Source: Dokdonella_A sp014338185
GTDB lineage: Bacteria; Pseudomonadota; Gammaproteobacteria; Xanthomonadales; Rhodanobacteraceae
Direction of reading: 5' to 3'
Length of the DNA stretch: 64,000 nucleotides
NCBI GenBank assembly: GCA_030263295.1
Contig: SZOS01000002.1
Span: forward strand, 62,001-126,000
Position numbers and translations under genes: made by a program. Shown here piece after piece: positions 35,287 through 45,768 of this stretch. A model generated the notes under the pieces. That model saw nothing but the letters and a program-made list of their open reading frames with translations, was not told the origin of the DNA and made no database searches. The first letter of the stretch is position 1. Each line of letters begins with the position of its first letter.

Positions 35287-36441
35287 TTACAGGCCCAGCG
35301 TCTTGCTCTTGAGCGCGTCGTAGTCGGCTTGCGTGATCAGGCCGAGGTCGAGCATTTCCTTGGCCTTCTTGAGCTTGGCCAGCGGATCATCCGCGGCCGG
35401 TGCGGCCGCGGGCGCCACCGGTTGCTGCAGGCCGCCGATGCCGCCCATCATGCCCGAAGCCATGCCGATGCCCATCATGCCGGCCGCGCCGCCGTTTTCG
35501 CCGGCCGACTGCATTCCGGCCGCGACGCTGGCCTGCAGGTTGGAGTTGCCGCGTGCGCCCATGAGCGCGTCCGCGCGCTGCACGGTCTTGAGCAGTTCGC
35601 GGGTGTTGGCGTCGTACTCGATCGACACGATGGCGGTCTTGACGATCGCCAGCCCGCGATCGGACTGCCACTGGTAGGCATTCTCCACCGCCGCCGACAG
35701 GCTCTTGGCGAAGCCGAGCGAGTCCTGCTGGATCTTGGTGATGCGGTTGCCCTTGCCGGGATCGTTGGTGTACAGGCTGAAGGCCGGCGCCAGCGAGCTC
35801 ACCACTTCGTTGAACAGCTGGCTGGCGGCGGCGTTGTCGATGTCGGTGAAATCGAACACGCGGTCGCCCTGCAGGTAGCTGGCCGGCACGAAGTTCTTCA
35901 CGAACAGGATCGGGTCGACGATCTTCATCGTGTACGAGCCGCGCGTCATTGCGCCGACCTGGGTGTTGAGGAAGCCGTCGTCCCAGTAGATCTCCGACTG
36001 CGTGCCGAAGCGGTTGTCGGGCAGCTCCTTGAGCGAGACGAACAGCGCCAGCTGCTGCGAACCGGGCTGGCCGCCGAACTTGAAACGCTCCCAGCTCTGC
36101 ATGATCAGCGAGTCGACGAAGCCGCCGCCGGTGAAGATCGACTTGGAATTGATGTCGTCGGAGCGCCATTCGTAGGCGCCCGGCTCGGCCGCGAACGCGG
36201 TGACCTTGCCGTCCTGCAACAACAGCAGGCCGTAGCCCTCGGGGATGAGGATCTTGGAGCCGTTGGTGATGATGTTGGACGAGCCCCGGGTGTTGGAGCC
36301 GCGGCCCGCATTGGTGCCCTGCGCCACCGCGCCGAACAGCGCGGCCGTGGGCGGCAGCCCGGCCGGTACCGTGTAGAAGTCCTTCCACTGATCGGCCAGC
36401 GTGCCGCCGATCGCACCCACCGCAGCCTGAATGAGACCCAT
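35287..36441 (-). CDS. SPFH-domain protein with SHOCT tail (YdjI-like)
   Basis: The 384-residue protein opens with MGLIQAAVGAIGGTLADQWKD, followed by an SPFH/band-7-like domain of the YdjI (virion core protein-like) type. Motifs include ILIPEGYGLLLLQDGKV, EPGAYEW and GSYTMKIVDPILFVKNFVP. A Gly/Met/Ala-rich linker leads to a C-terminal SHOCT-type helical motif (DDPLAKLKKAKEMLDLGLI). There is no classical transmembrane helix, so it is probably a membrane-peripheral scaffold recruited by the zinc-ribbon and small membrane proteins encoded next. The ATG at 36441 is preceded by a strong AGAGGGGG ribosome binding site. Confidence 0.8.
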   Translation of the reverse strand: MGLIQAAVGAIGGTLADQWKDFYTVPAGLPPTAALFGAVAQGTNAGRGSNTRGSSNIITNGSKILIPEGYGLLLLQDGKVTAFAAEPGAYEWRSDDINSKSIFTGGGFVDSLIMQSWERFKFGGQPGSQQLALFVSLKELPDNRFGTQSEIYWDDGFLNTQVGAMTRGSYTMKIVDPILFVKNFVPASYLQGDRVFDFTDIDNAAASQLFNEVVSSLAPAFSLYTNDPGKGNRITKIQQDSLGFAKSLSAAVENAYQWQSDRGLAIVKTAIVSIEYDANTRELLKTVQRADALMGARGNSNLQASVAAGMQSAGENGGAAGMMGIGMASGMMGGIGGLQQPVAPAAAPAADDPLAKLKKAKEMLDLGLITQADYDALKSKTLGL

Positions 36442-36566
36442 GACGCCCCCTCTTGATCCGCCGGCGGACACCGCGTCCGCCGTGACGGCGCACTATACCT
36501 GCCTGCGGCCGCGATGGACGCGCGATGCCACGGCCTTCAGCGGGCGTTGTGCCGGCCGGCGGCGCG

Positions 36567-39500
36567 TCAGCCGGCGGCCGTGGCCGGCGCGAGGCCGGAG
36601 CCGGTGTCGTGGGCCTGCTCGGCGTGGTGGTCCGCGCTCAGCATCATGTAGAACGCGGGCACCACGAACAGCGTGAACAGCGTGCCGATGGTGAGGCCGC
36701 TCACGATCACCAGGCCCATGTTGAAGCGCCCGGCGGCACCCGCGCCACTGGCCAGCACCAATGGCACCACGCCCAGCACCATCGCCGCGGTGGTCATGAG
36801 GATCGGCCGCAGGCGGATCGAGGCGGCTTCGACGATGGCGTCGAACTTGCTCTTGCCGCTGCGCTGCAATTCGTTGGCGAACTCGACGATGAGGATGCCG
36901 TGCTTGGAGATCAGGCCCATCAGCGTGACCAGGCCGACCTGGGTGTAGATGTTGAGCGAGGTCGCCCAGCGGCTGGAGATCAGGCCCATGCCGACGAAGC
37001 CGGGCAGAAGGTTGATGAACACGAGCGCGCCGAACAGCGCCATCGGCACCGAAACGAGGATCACGATCGGGTCGCGCAGCGAATTGAACTGCGCCGCAAG
37101 CGCGAGGTAGACGATGATCACCGCGAACAGCAAGGTGAGCACGAAGCCGCCCGACTCGGTCATGTACTGGCGCGCCTGGCCCGAGTAGTCGACGTTGTAG
37201 CTGCTCGGCGCGAGCTCGCGGATGGTGTCGCGCACGAGTGCGATCGCCTCGCCCTGGGTGGTGGCCGGCACGCCCTGGAAGGTGACCGAGTTGAGCTGCT
37301 GGAAGCGCATCAGGGCCTGCGGCACCACTTCGTCGGCGATGCTGGCCACGGTGGATGCGGGAATCACCGCACCGGTCGGCGTGCGCAGGTAGTAGTCGAG
37401 CACCTGATCGGGATTGAGGCGGTCCACCTGCAGCACCTGCGGGATCACCTTGTAGGAGCGCCCGGCGATCGAAAAGTAGTTGACGTAGCCGCCGCCGAGC
37501 GCGGCACCGAGCGCGCCGCCCACGTCCTGCGCGGTCATGCCCAGCGCGGCGATGAGGTCATGGTCGACCTTGACCGTGCTCTGCGGCTTGTCGATCTTGA
37601 GGTTCATGTCGACGAAGAAGAACTGGCCGCTGCGCTGCAGGCGGTCGAGCACGCCCTGCGCGACCTCGTACAGGTTCTCGAACGGCTCGGTGGTCGACAT
37701 CACCACTTCCACGGGCATGCCCTGCGCACCTGGCAGCGGCGGGAACTGGAACGCGACCGCGTTGAGGCCCGCGATGCTGCCCCACTGCCGCTGCAGTTCC
37801 TGCTGGATCTGGTTCGCATTGCGCGTGCGCTGCGACCAGGGCTTGAGCTGGGCTCCCGTGAACACCGAGTTCGGCCCCGCAAACCCCGTGAACTGGAACG
37901 TCTGCGTCACCTCGGGCACGGCCTTGGCGAGTTCGTTCATCTGCGGCAGGTAGCCGGCCACCTGCAAGGGCGAGGCGTTGGGCGCCGCCGTGCCCATGCC
38001 GGCGACGATGCCCTGGTCTTCCTCGGGTGCGAGCGCGGTGGCCGAGTGGGTGAACAGGTAGGCCGTGCCGCCGAGCAGCAGCAGGCCCATCACCACCGGC
38101 ACGCTCCAGGTCTGCAGCACGCTGGACAGGCGCCGCTGGTAGCCCGCATGGAGGCGGTCGAAGCGCTGGTCGAGAAAATCGACGAAGCGGTTGCTGCCGT
38201 GCTCGCTGCGCAGCAGGCGCGAGCCGAGCATCGGCGACAGCGCCAGCGCCACGATCGCCGACACCGTGACCGCGCCTGCGAGCGTGAAGGCGAACTCGGT
38301 GAACAGCGCGCCGGTGAGGCCGCCCTGGAAGCCGATCGGCACATACACCGCCACCAGCACGATCGTCATCGCGATGATCGGCCCGACCAGCTCGCGCGCG
38401 GCCACCAGTGCCGCATCCAGCGGCTTGCGGCCTTCCTCCTTGATGTGGCGGTCGATGTTCTCGACCACGATGATCGCATCGTCCACCACCAGCCCGATCG
38501 CCAGCACCAGCGCGAGCAGCGTGATGAGGTTGATGGTGTAGCCGAGCAGCAGCATCACGAAGAATGCGCCTACCAGCGACAGCGGCATCGCGACCAGCGG
38601 GATCAGCACCGCGCGGAAACTGCCCATGAACAGGAAGATCACCAACGTCACGATGAGCAGCGCCTCGATCAGCGTCTTGATGACCTCCTCGATCGAGGTG
38701 TTGATGAACTCGGTGGCATCGAACACGATGGTGCCGTTGATGCCGGTGGGCAGTTGCGCCTGGATCTCGGGGAACGCATCGCGCACGCGCGCGGCCACGT
38801 CGAGCACGTTGGCATCGGGTGCGCTCTTGATGCCCAGAAACACCGACTGCTTGCCGTCGAAGGCGACTGCGGAGTCGTAGTCCTCGGCTCCGAGCACGAC
38901 GTTGGCGACATCCTCCAGCCGCACCAGCGCGGTGCCGCTGCGCTTGACCACCAGCTGGCGGAACTGGCCCACGTCATGCAGGTCGGTGTCGGCGGTGAGC
39001 GCGACGGTCACGGCCTGGCCCTTGGTGGTGCCGACCGCGGTGAGGTAGTTGTTGGCGGCCAGCGCGCTGTAGACGTCGGCTGCGGTCACGCCATGCGCGG
39101 CCATGCGTGCGGGGTCCATCCACGCGCGCAGCGCGAACTGGCGCCCGCCGAGCACCTCGGCGGTCTGCACGCCGTCGATCGCGTCGAGCTTGGGCTTGAC
39201 CATGCGGATCACATAGTCGGTGATGTTGTTGGCCGGCAGGCTGTCGCTGCTGAAGCCCATGTACATCGCCGCGGTGGTTTCACCGACCTGCACCGATACC
39301 ACCGGCTGTTGCGCCTGCGCCGGCAACTGGTTGCGCACCGAGCTGATCTGGGTCTGGATCTCGGTGAGCGCGCGGTTGGAGTCGTAGTTGAGCTTGAGCG
39401 TGGCGGTGATGGTGGATACGCCGGTGAGGCTGGACGAGGACAGGTAGTCGATGCCCTGCGCCTGCGCGATCGCGGCCTCCAGCGGCTGGGTGATGAAGCC

Positions 39501-39680
39501 GGCCACAGTGGCCGCATCGGCACCGAAATAGGCCGTGGTCACGGTCACCACCGCGTTCTCGGTCTCGGGATACTGGCGCACCGACAGGTCGAAGGCAGCG
39601 CGCAGGCCGAGCACGAGGATGAGCAGGCTGACCACGATCGCCAGCACCGGCTTGTTGATGAACAGATCGGTGAATTTCAT
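36567..39680 (-). CDS. RND multidrug efflux permease (HAE1 family)
   Basis: This 1037-residue inner-membrane pump has the AcrB-like plan of 12 transmembrane helices and two large periplasmic loops. Landmarks are the N-terminal MKFTDLFINKPVLAIVVSLL, QPLEAAIAQAQGIDYLSSSS, and the proton-relay helix 4 motif LAIGLVVDDAIIVVENIDRH with paired aspartates. It exports drugs or other hydrophobic compounds using the proton gradient. It forms an operon with the periplasmic adaptor gene 27 bases upstream; no outer-membrane TolC-type gene is encoded nearby. Substrate range cannot be predicted. Confidence 0.93.
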   Translation of the reverse strand: MKFTDLFINKPVLAIVVSLLILVLGLRAAFDLSVRQYPETENAVVTVTTAYFGADAATVAGFITQPLEAAIAQAQGIDYLSSSSLTGVSTITATLKLNYDSNRALTEIQTQISSVRNQLPAQAQQPVVSVQVGETTAAMYMGFSSDSLPANNITDYVIRMVKPKLDAIDGVQTAEVLGGRQFALRAWMDPARMAAHGVTAADVYSALAANNYLTAVGTTKGQAVTVALTADTDLHDVGQFRQLVVKRSGTALVRLEDVANVVLGAEDYDSAVAFDGKQSVFLGIKSAPDANVLDVAARVRDAFPEIQAQLPTGINGTIVFDATEFINTSIEEVIKTLIEALLIVTLVIFLFMGSFRAVLIPLVAMPLSLVGAFFVMLLLGYTINLITLLALVLAIGLVVDDAIIVVENIDRHIKEEGRKPLDAALVAARELVGPIIAMTIVLVAVYVPIGFQGGLTGALFTEFAFTLAGAVTVSAIVALALSPMLGSRLLRSEHGSNRFVDFLDQRFDRLHAGYQRRLSSVLQTWSVPVVMGLLLLGGTAYLFTHSATALAPEEDQGIVAGMGTAAPNASPLQVAGYLPQMNELAKAVPEVTQTFQFTGFAGPNSVFTGAQLKPWSQRTRNANQIQQELQRQWGSIAGLNAVAFQFPPLPGAQGMPVEVVMSTTEPFENLYEVAQGVLDRLQRSGQFFFVDMNLKIDKPQSTVKVDHDLIAALGMTAQDVGGALGAALGGGYVNYFSIAGRSYKVIPQVLQVDRLNPDQVLDYYLRTPTGAVIPASTVASIADEVVPQALMRFQQLNSVTFQGVPATTQGEAIALVRDTIRELAPSSYNVDYSGQARQYMTESGGFVLTLLFAVIIVYLALAAQFNSLRDPIVILVSVPMALFGALVFINLLPGFVGMGLISSRWATSLNIYTQVGLVTLMGLISKHGILIVEFANELQRSGKSKFDAIVEAASIRLRPILMTTAAMVLGVVPLVLASGAGAAGRFNMGLVIVSGLTIGTLFTLFVVPAFYMMLSADHHAEQAHDTGSGLAPATAAG

Positions 39681-39707
39681 TGCGTGTCCCGTGGGTGCAG
39701 GCGGGGA

Positions 39708-40859
39708 TCAGTGTTCCTGCGGTCGCGGCGCGGGATCGTTGGCGGGCTGATGGCTGTTGTTGATCACCAGCGGGGTGCCGTTCTTGAGCTTGAGCTGGCC
39801 GCTGGTCACCACTTCGGTGCCGGCTTCGAGGCCACCCACGATCGCCACCTGGTCACCACGCGTCGCGCCCGTGGTGACGAAGGCCTGCTGCGCGGTCGGC
39901 TTGTCGTCCTTGCCCGCGGGCGGCTTGACGATGAACACGGTCTGCCCGTACGGATTGAAGGTGATCGCGGCCTGCGGCAGCGTGAGCTCGCGCCGGGCGC
40001 TGCCGACATCGACGCTGACGTTGACGAACATGCCGGGCACGAGCAGGCCATCGCCGTTGGCGGCGCTGGCCTCGACGCGCACGTTGCGCGTGTCGGTGTC
40101 GACCTTGGGCTCGATCGCGCTGAGCGTGGCGGTGAACTCCTGCTGCGGGTGCGCGTTGCTGCGCAGGCTCACGCGCTGGCCGACCTCAAGCTGGGCGAGG
40201 TCGCGCTGCGGCACCTGGAAATCGACCCGGATCGGATCGAGTTGCTGCAGGGTCACGATCGGGCTGCCGGCGCTGACGTAGGCGCCCGGGCTGAGCGTGA
40301 TGATGCCCGCGCGACCCGTGAATGGAGCGCGCAACTGCTTCTTGCCGAGGATCACGCGCGCATACTGCACGCTGGCCTGCTTGGCCTTGTAGTCGGCCGC
40401 GATGGTGTCGTAGTCGGCCTGGCTGATCGCCTTGACGGCGATCTGGCGCTGGGCGCGGTCGAACGTGAGCTTGGCCAGCGCGGCGGCGGTTTCGGCCTGG
40501 TTGAGCAGCGCGGCATCGTCCTCGTCGCGCAGTTGCACCAGCACATCGCCCTGTTGCACCACGTCACCCGACTTGAGGTTGACCGCGGCGATCACGCCGG
40601 ACACATCGAAGGCGAGGTCGGCGCCGCGGCTCGCGCGCAGGCTGCCGATCGCCGCCAGCACCGGCTGCCAGTCGTCGAGCGCGACGCGGGTGGTGCTCAC
40701 GGTCTGGGGTGGTACCGGCATCTCGCGGGCCGCCTTCTTCATCATGACCTGGCCGAGCACATTCCAGCCGATCAGCACCGCCAGCAGCGAGCCGACCGCG
40801 ATCAGCATGAGGATCATGCGCCGGCGGGCGCTGGGGACGCGTTGCGTGCGCGCAGTCAT
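39708..40859 (-). CDS. RND efflux periplasmic adaptor (membrane fusion protein)
   Basis: This 383-residue adaptor links the RND pump to an outer-membrane channel. An N-terminal anchor (MILMLIAVGSLLAVLIGWNVLG) is followed by a lipoyl-like domain (SGVIAAVNLKSGDVVQQGDVL), an alpha-helical hairpin rich in Ala and Gln, and beta-barrel domains (LRAPFTGRAGIITLSPGAYV and LVPGMFVNVSV). It is the first gene of the two-gene efflux operon. No adjacent transcriptional regulator was found, so its control is not visible. Confidence 0.92.
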   Translation of the reverse strand: MTARTQRVPSARRRMILMLIAVGSLLAVLIGWNVLGQVMMKKAAREMPVPPQTVSTTRVALDDWQPVLAAIGSLRASRGADLAFDVSGVIAAVNLKSGDVVQQGDVLVQLRDEDDAALLNQAETAAALAKLTFDRAQRQIAVKAISQADYDTIAADYKAKQASVQYARVILGKKQLRAPFTGRAGIITLSPGAYVSAGSPIVTLQQLDPIRVDFQVPQRDLAQLEVGQRVSLRSNAHPQQEFTATLSAIEPKVDTDTRNVRVEASAANGDGLLVPGMFVNVSVDVGSARRELTLPQAAITFNPYGQTVFIVKPPAGKDDKPTAQQAFVTTGATRGDQVAIVGGLEAGTEVVTSGQLKLKNGTPLVINNSHQPANDPAPRPQEH

Positions 40860-41065
40860 GCGCGATTCTCCATGGTCGTGGGGAATGGCCCCGGGGTCTG
40901 CCGCCGCCGGTGCCGACGGGATCGGCCAGCGGCAGGCCCGCTGCGGGGTGCCAAGGGTGCCATTTGAACAGGAATCGCTCCGGTTTGGGTGAGTCGAAGG
41001 TCACGTGGTGGGCCAGCCGGCACGGAGCTGGCACCATGGACGACTGCTCCGTTGAGGCCATCCTG

Positions 41066-41902
41066 ATGGATCGACCCACCCAGCTCGAACTGGCGCAGCG
41101 CCTGCGTGCGCTGCACCGGCACCCACGCCCGCTGCTGCTGCCCAACGCATGGGATGCGGGCAGCGCGCGCCTGTTGGCCGCACTCGGCTTCGCCGCGGTC
41201 GCGACCACCAGCGGTGGCATGGCCTGGTCACTGGGCTACGCTGATGGCGAGCGGGCGCCGCTGGACGAACTGCTGGCGGCGATCGCGCGCATCGTGCGCG
41301 TGACCGCGGTGCCGGTCAGCGTCGACTTCGAGGGCGGCCATGCCGCGACGGCGGCCGGCGTGGGCGAGCACGTGCGCGCACTCATCGACACCGGCGCGGT
41401 GGGCGTCAACCTCGAAGATGGCATCGGGCACACCCGCCTGCGCGACATCGATGCCGCCGCCGCACGCATCGCCGCCGCGCGCGAGGCGGCCGATGCCTGC
41501 GGCGTGCCGCTGGTGATCAATGCGCGCGTGGATGTATGGATCGTGGGCGGCGCGGCCAGCGACGAGGAGCGCTTCGAGGACGGCCTGCGCCGTGCCCGCG
41601 CATACCTCGCGGCCGGCGCCGACTGCATCTACCCGATCGCGGTGGCGCAACCGGCGCTGATCGGCCGGTTGTGCGCGGCGATTCCCGCACCGGTCAACAT
41701 CGGCGCGCGCCCCGGCCTGCCGCGGCTGGATGAACTGGCGCGCCTCGGCGTCGCACGCGTGAGCACGGCCACCCGGCTGGCCACGCTGGCGCTCGGCGCC
41801 GTGCACGCGGCCGCGCAGCGCCTGCGCCACGAAGGTGACTTCGCTGCACTGGCCTCGGCGTTCGACTACGAGCAGGCGCAGCGTCTGTTCGAGCGCGATT
41901 GA
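41066..41902 (+). CDS. Isocitrate lyase/PEP phosphonomutase-family protein
   Basis: This 278-residue TIM-barrel protein begins with the family opening RPLLLPNAWDAGSARLLAALG. It contains PVSVDFEGGHA with metal-binding acids and GAVGVNLEDGIG. It cleaves or forms C-C or C-P bonds next to a carboxylate in related enzymes, but the catalytic KxxCGH loop of isocitrate and methylisocitrate lyases is not present, so a lyase of the oxaloacetate/phosphonopyruvate hydrolase-like branch is more likely. Two starts have good ribosome sites: ATG 41036 (GGAG) and ATG 41066 (GAGG, 8-base spacing). The second fits the family N-terminus. Confidence 0.8.
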   Translation: MDRPTQLELAQRLRALHRHPRPLLLPNAWDAGSARLLAALGFAAVATTSGGMAWSLGYADGERAPLDELLAAIARIVRVTAVPVSVDFEGGHAATAAGVGEHVRALIDTGAVGVNLEDGIGHTRLRDIDAAAARIAAAREAADACGVPLVINARVDVWIVGGAASDEERFEDGLRRARAYLAAGADCIYPIAVAQPALIGRLCAAIPAPVNIGARPGLPRLDELARLGVARVSTATRLATLALGAVHAAAQRLRHEGDFAALASAFDYEQAQRLFERD

Positions 41903-41959
41903 CCGCTGGTGCGCCGCGCGCCTGCGCAGGGCGGCGCTGCCGCAATCCATGCGGGTCGT

Positions 41960-44071
41960 TCAGTGGGTGCGGCGCTGCAGCCAGTCGCCGAGCACATCGG
42001 GTGCCAACGGCGGGGCGAACAGGAAACCCTGGCCTGCATCGCATCCCTCGCGCATGAGGAACTGCCACTGCTGCGGTGTCTCCACGCCTTCAGCCAGCGT
42101 GCTCATGCCCAGGCTGCGGCCCATCGCGATGACCGCGCGGCAGATCGCGGCGTCGTTGCTGTCGGTGTGGATGTCGCGCACGAACGACTGGTCGATCTTG
42201 ATCTGGTCGATCGGCAGGCGCTTGACGTAGTTGAGCGAGGAGTAGCCGGTGCCGAAGTCATCCAGCGCAAAGCTCACGCCGAGTGCCTTCAGCTCGCGCA
42301 TGGTGGCGACCGCGCGCTCGACGTTGCCGAGCAGCATGCCCTCGGTGATCTCCAGGCGCAGCCGGCTCGGATCGACGCGGTGCTCGTGCAGCAGCCCGCG
42401 CACGCTCGCGACGAAGGCGGGCTGGTAGAACTGGCGCGGGCTCACGTTGACCGCAACCTGCAGGCGGCGCAGCAAGGGCTGCGCGCGCCAGCCGCCGAGC
42501 AGGCGGCAGGTGCGGCCGATGACCCAGTGGCCGATCGGCACGATCAGCCCGCTTTCCTCGGCCAGCGCGATGAACTGGTGCGGGGTGAGCAGGCCCTGCC
42601 GTGGATGCTGCCAACGCAGCAGGGCCTCGACGGCGCGGCAGTGCCCGTCGGCGTCGACCTGCGGCTGGAAGTGCAGCAGGAACTCCTCGTGCGCGAGCGC
42701 GCTGCGCAGGTCCGCTTCCAGCTGCGCACGCGCGGCCACACCGGCTTGGATCGCCGGGTCGAAGAAGCGCAGCGTGTTGCGGCCGGCGGCCTTGGCCTCG
42801 TACATCGCCATGTCGGCGCGCTTGAGGATCTCGTTGGCGTCGCTGATCTGGCCATCGAACAGGGTGATGCCCAGGCTTGCGCTGTTCTGGTAGGGCATCG
42901 CATCGAGCAGGCACGGTTGCGCGAGCGCCTGCAGCACGTGCTCGCCGATCCGGCCGGCCTGGCGCGCCGCGCGCGTGCGGTCCCGGTCGAGCGGCTGCAG
43001 CAACAGCACGAACTCGTCGCCACCCATGCGCGCCACCGTGTCGCTGTGGCGCACCACGGTGGCGAGCCGCCCTGCCATCTCCACCAGCAGGCGATCGCCG
43101 ATCGCATGGCCCTGGGTGTCGTTGAGCACCTTGAAGTGATCGAGGTCGAGGTAGACCAGCGCGCCGTGGTGGCCTTCGCGCCCACAGGTCGCGATCGCGC
43201 GTTCGAGGCGCTCGTGCAGCAGGCGCCGATTGGGCAGGTTGGTCAACGGGTCGAAGAAGGCCAGTTCATAGGCCTGGCGTTCGATCTGCTTGCGCTGGGT
43301 GATGTCGCGCCACACACAGTACAGGGCCGGCTGATCCTGCATGTCGATGCGTGCGAGCGTAACCTCGGCGGGAAAGCACGAACCGTCGGCGCGGCGGTGC
43401 TGCCACTCGAAGCGGTGCACGCCCTCGCGCATCGCAATCTGCATCATCTCCTCGGCCTTCTCGAACGAGGAACGCCCATCGGGCTGAAACTCGGGCGACA
43501 GCCGCGAGGGATGCTGCAGAATGTCCTCACGCCGCGCGTAGCCGAGCATCGCGCTCGCGGCGTGGTTGCAGTCGGTGAACTGGCCGCGTTCGATCAGCCA
43601 GCAGGGATCAGGCGAGTTGTCGAACAGGTCGCGGAAGCGGGTTTCGCCGCGCTGCGCCGCGGCCGTGCCGGTGGCGTGCGGCTGCGCACGCAGGCAGCGC
43701 GCGTGCAGCAGCGTGGCCAGCGTCACGCACAGTGCGGGCAGCCAGGGTTCGCAGGCGCTGAACGCCTCGGCGTTGCGCACCCGCCAGCACAGGCTGCCCA
43801 GGCAGGTTTCGCCGACTTCGAGCACATCGCAACGCTCGCACGCCGACAGCGCGGTGCGGCGGTCGCGGTGGAACCTGACCGAGGCCACGCCCGGCAACTG
43901 CGCCAGGCGTGCCTCCAGCAATGGCCCGACCACTTCGTCGGGCACCACGGTCACCTCAGCCAGCAAGTTGAGCAGCCACTCCGTCGCCGCTGCGACGGTG
44001 CCCGGATCGCCCCGTTGCTCGTCTGGATTGGGCTGGCGCACGTGCGGATAACCTTGGCTCGGGTGATGCAC
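41960..44071 (-). CDS. PAS-GGDEF-EAL cyclic di-GMP protein
   Basis: The 703-residue cytoplasmic protein has an N-terminal region with several Cys residues (CERCDVLEVGETCLGSLCW, about 80-100), which may be a GAF-like sensor. A PAS domain (RFRDLFDNSPDPCWLIERG) with a PAC tail, a GGDEF domain with an intact ARMGGDEFVLLL, and an EAL domain follow. The EAL domain has VEALLRWQHP, DDFGTGYSSL and AEGVETPQQ, so key phosphodiesterase residues are present. The protein could both make and break c-di-GMP. It is the first of three consecutive c-di-GMP genes in this stretch. Confidence 0.9.
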   Translation of the reverse strand: MHHPSQGYPHVRQPNPDEQRGDPGTVAAATEWLLNLLAEVTVVPDEVVGPLLEARLAQLPGVASVRFHRDRRTALSACERCDVLEVGETCLGSLCWRVRNAEAFSACEPWLPALCVTLATLLHARCLRAQPHATGTAAAQRGETRFRDLFDNSPDPCWLIERGQFTDCNHAASAMLGYARREDILQHPSRLSPEFQPDGRSSFEKAEEMMQIAMREGVHRFEWQHRRADGSCFPAEVTLARIDMQDQPALYCVWRDITQRKQIERQAYELAFFDPLTNLPNRRLLHERLERAIATCGREGHHGALVYLDLDHFKVLNDTQGHAIGDRLLVEMAGRLATVVRHSDTVARMGGDEFVLLLQPLDRDRTRAARQAGRIGEHVLQALAQPCLLDAMPYQNSASLGITLFDGQISDANEILKRADMAMYEAKAAGRNTLRFFDPAIQAGVAARAQLEADLRSALAHEEFLLHFQPQVDADGHCRAVEALLRWQHPRQGLLTPHQFIALAEESGLIVPIGHWVIGRTCRLLGGWRAQPLLRRLQVAVNVSPRQFYQPAFVASVRGLLHEHRVDPSRLRLEITEGMLLGNVERAVATMRELKALGVSFALDDFGTGYSSLNYVKRLPIDQIKIDQSFVRDIHTDSNDAAICRAVIAMGRSLGMSTLAEGVETPQQWQFLMREGCDAGQGFLFAPPLAPDVLGDWLQRRTH

Positions 44072-44155
44072 ATCCTGTTGCGGAAGGCGGGCCGCGTCGA
44101 TGGCGCGGCCGCTGCAACGATCATGCGCGCAAGCGTGGGAGGGCGTCGAGACGTT

Positions 44156-45478
<1,323 letters not shown>

Positions 45479-45768
45479 GCTGCCCCCTTGCCAATGGCTG
45501 TCAGGCCGATGCAGGCGTGTGCCGGCAGTCTGCGGCCACGACCGGCCGCACGCCACCTTTGGCATACGATGTCATGAAATGCAAATTTTGCGCCAACTCG
45601 CGGGCGCGCAAGGGTTTTTCAGTGCAAAATCACGCGGTTCCATGTCCTGGCCGCCACGGTGGAAGCCTGGCACGCGTCTTGCCCTGACCGTGGGGACAGG
45701 ATCGAACCCGCGCGCACGGCACCGCCGGCGCACGCCGGGCGGGTGACCCGGGCTGAGCGGAGGGCGTG

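Noticed and set aside
36525..40967. A 1480-codon plus-strand open frame opposite the RND efflux operon
   Set aside because: It covers two clear minus-strand genes in mirror register, is dominated by low-complexity His/Arg/Asp/Gly runs and shows no domain. It is a high-GC shadow.
45558..45586. TTGGCA with CAAATT at 17-base spacing as a sigma-70 promoter before the membrane diguanylate cyclase
   Set aside because: The -10 element matches only three of six consensus positions and the distance to the gene is long.
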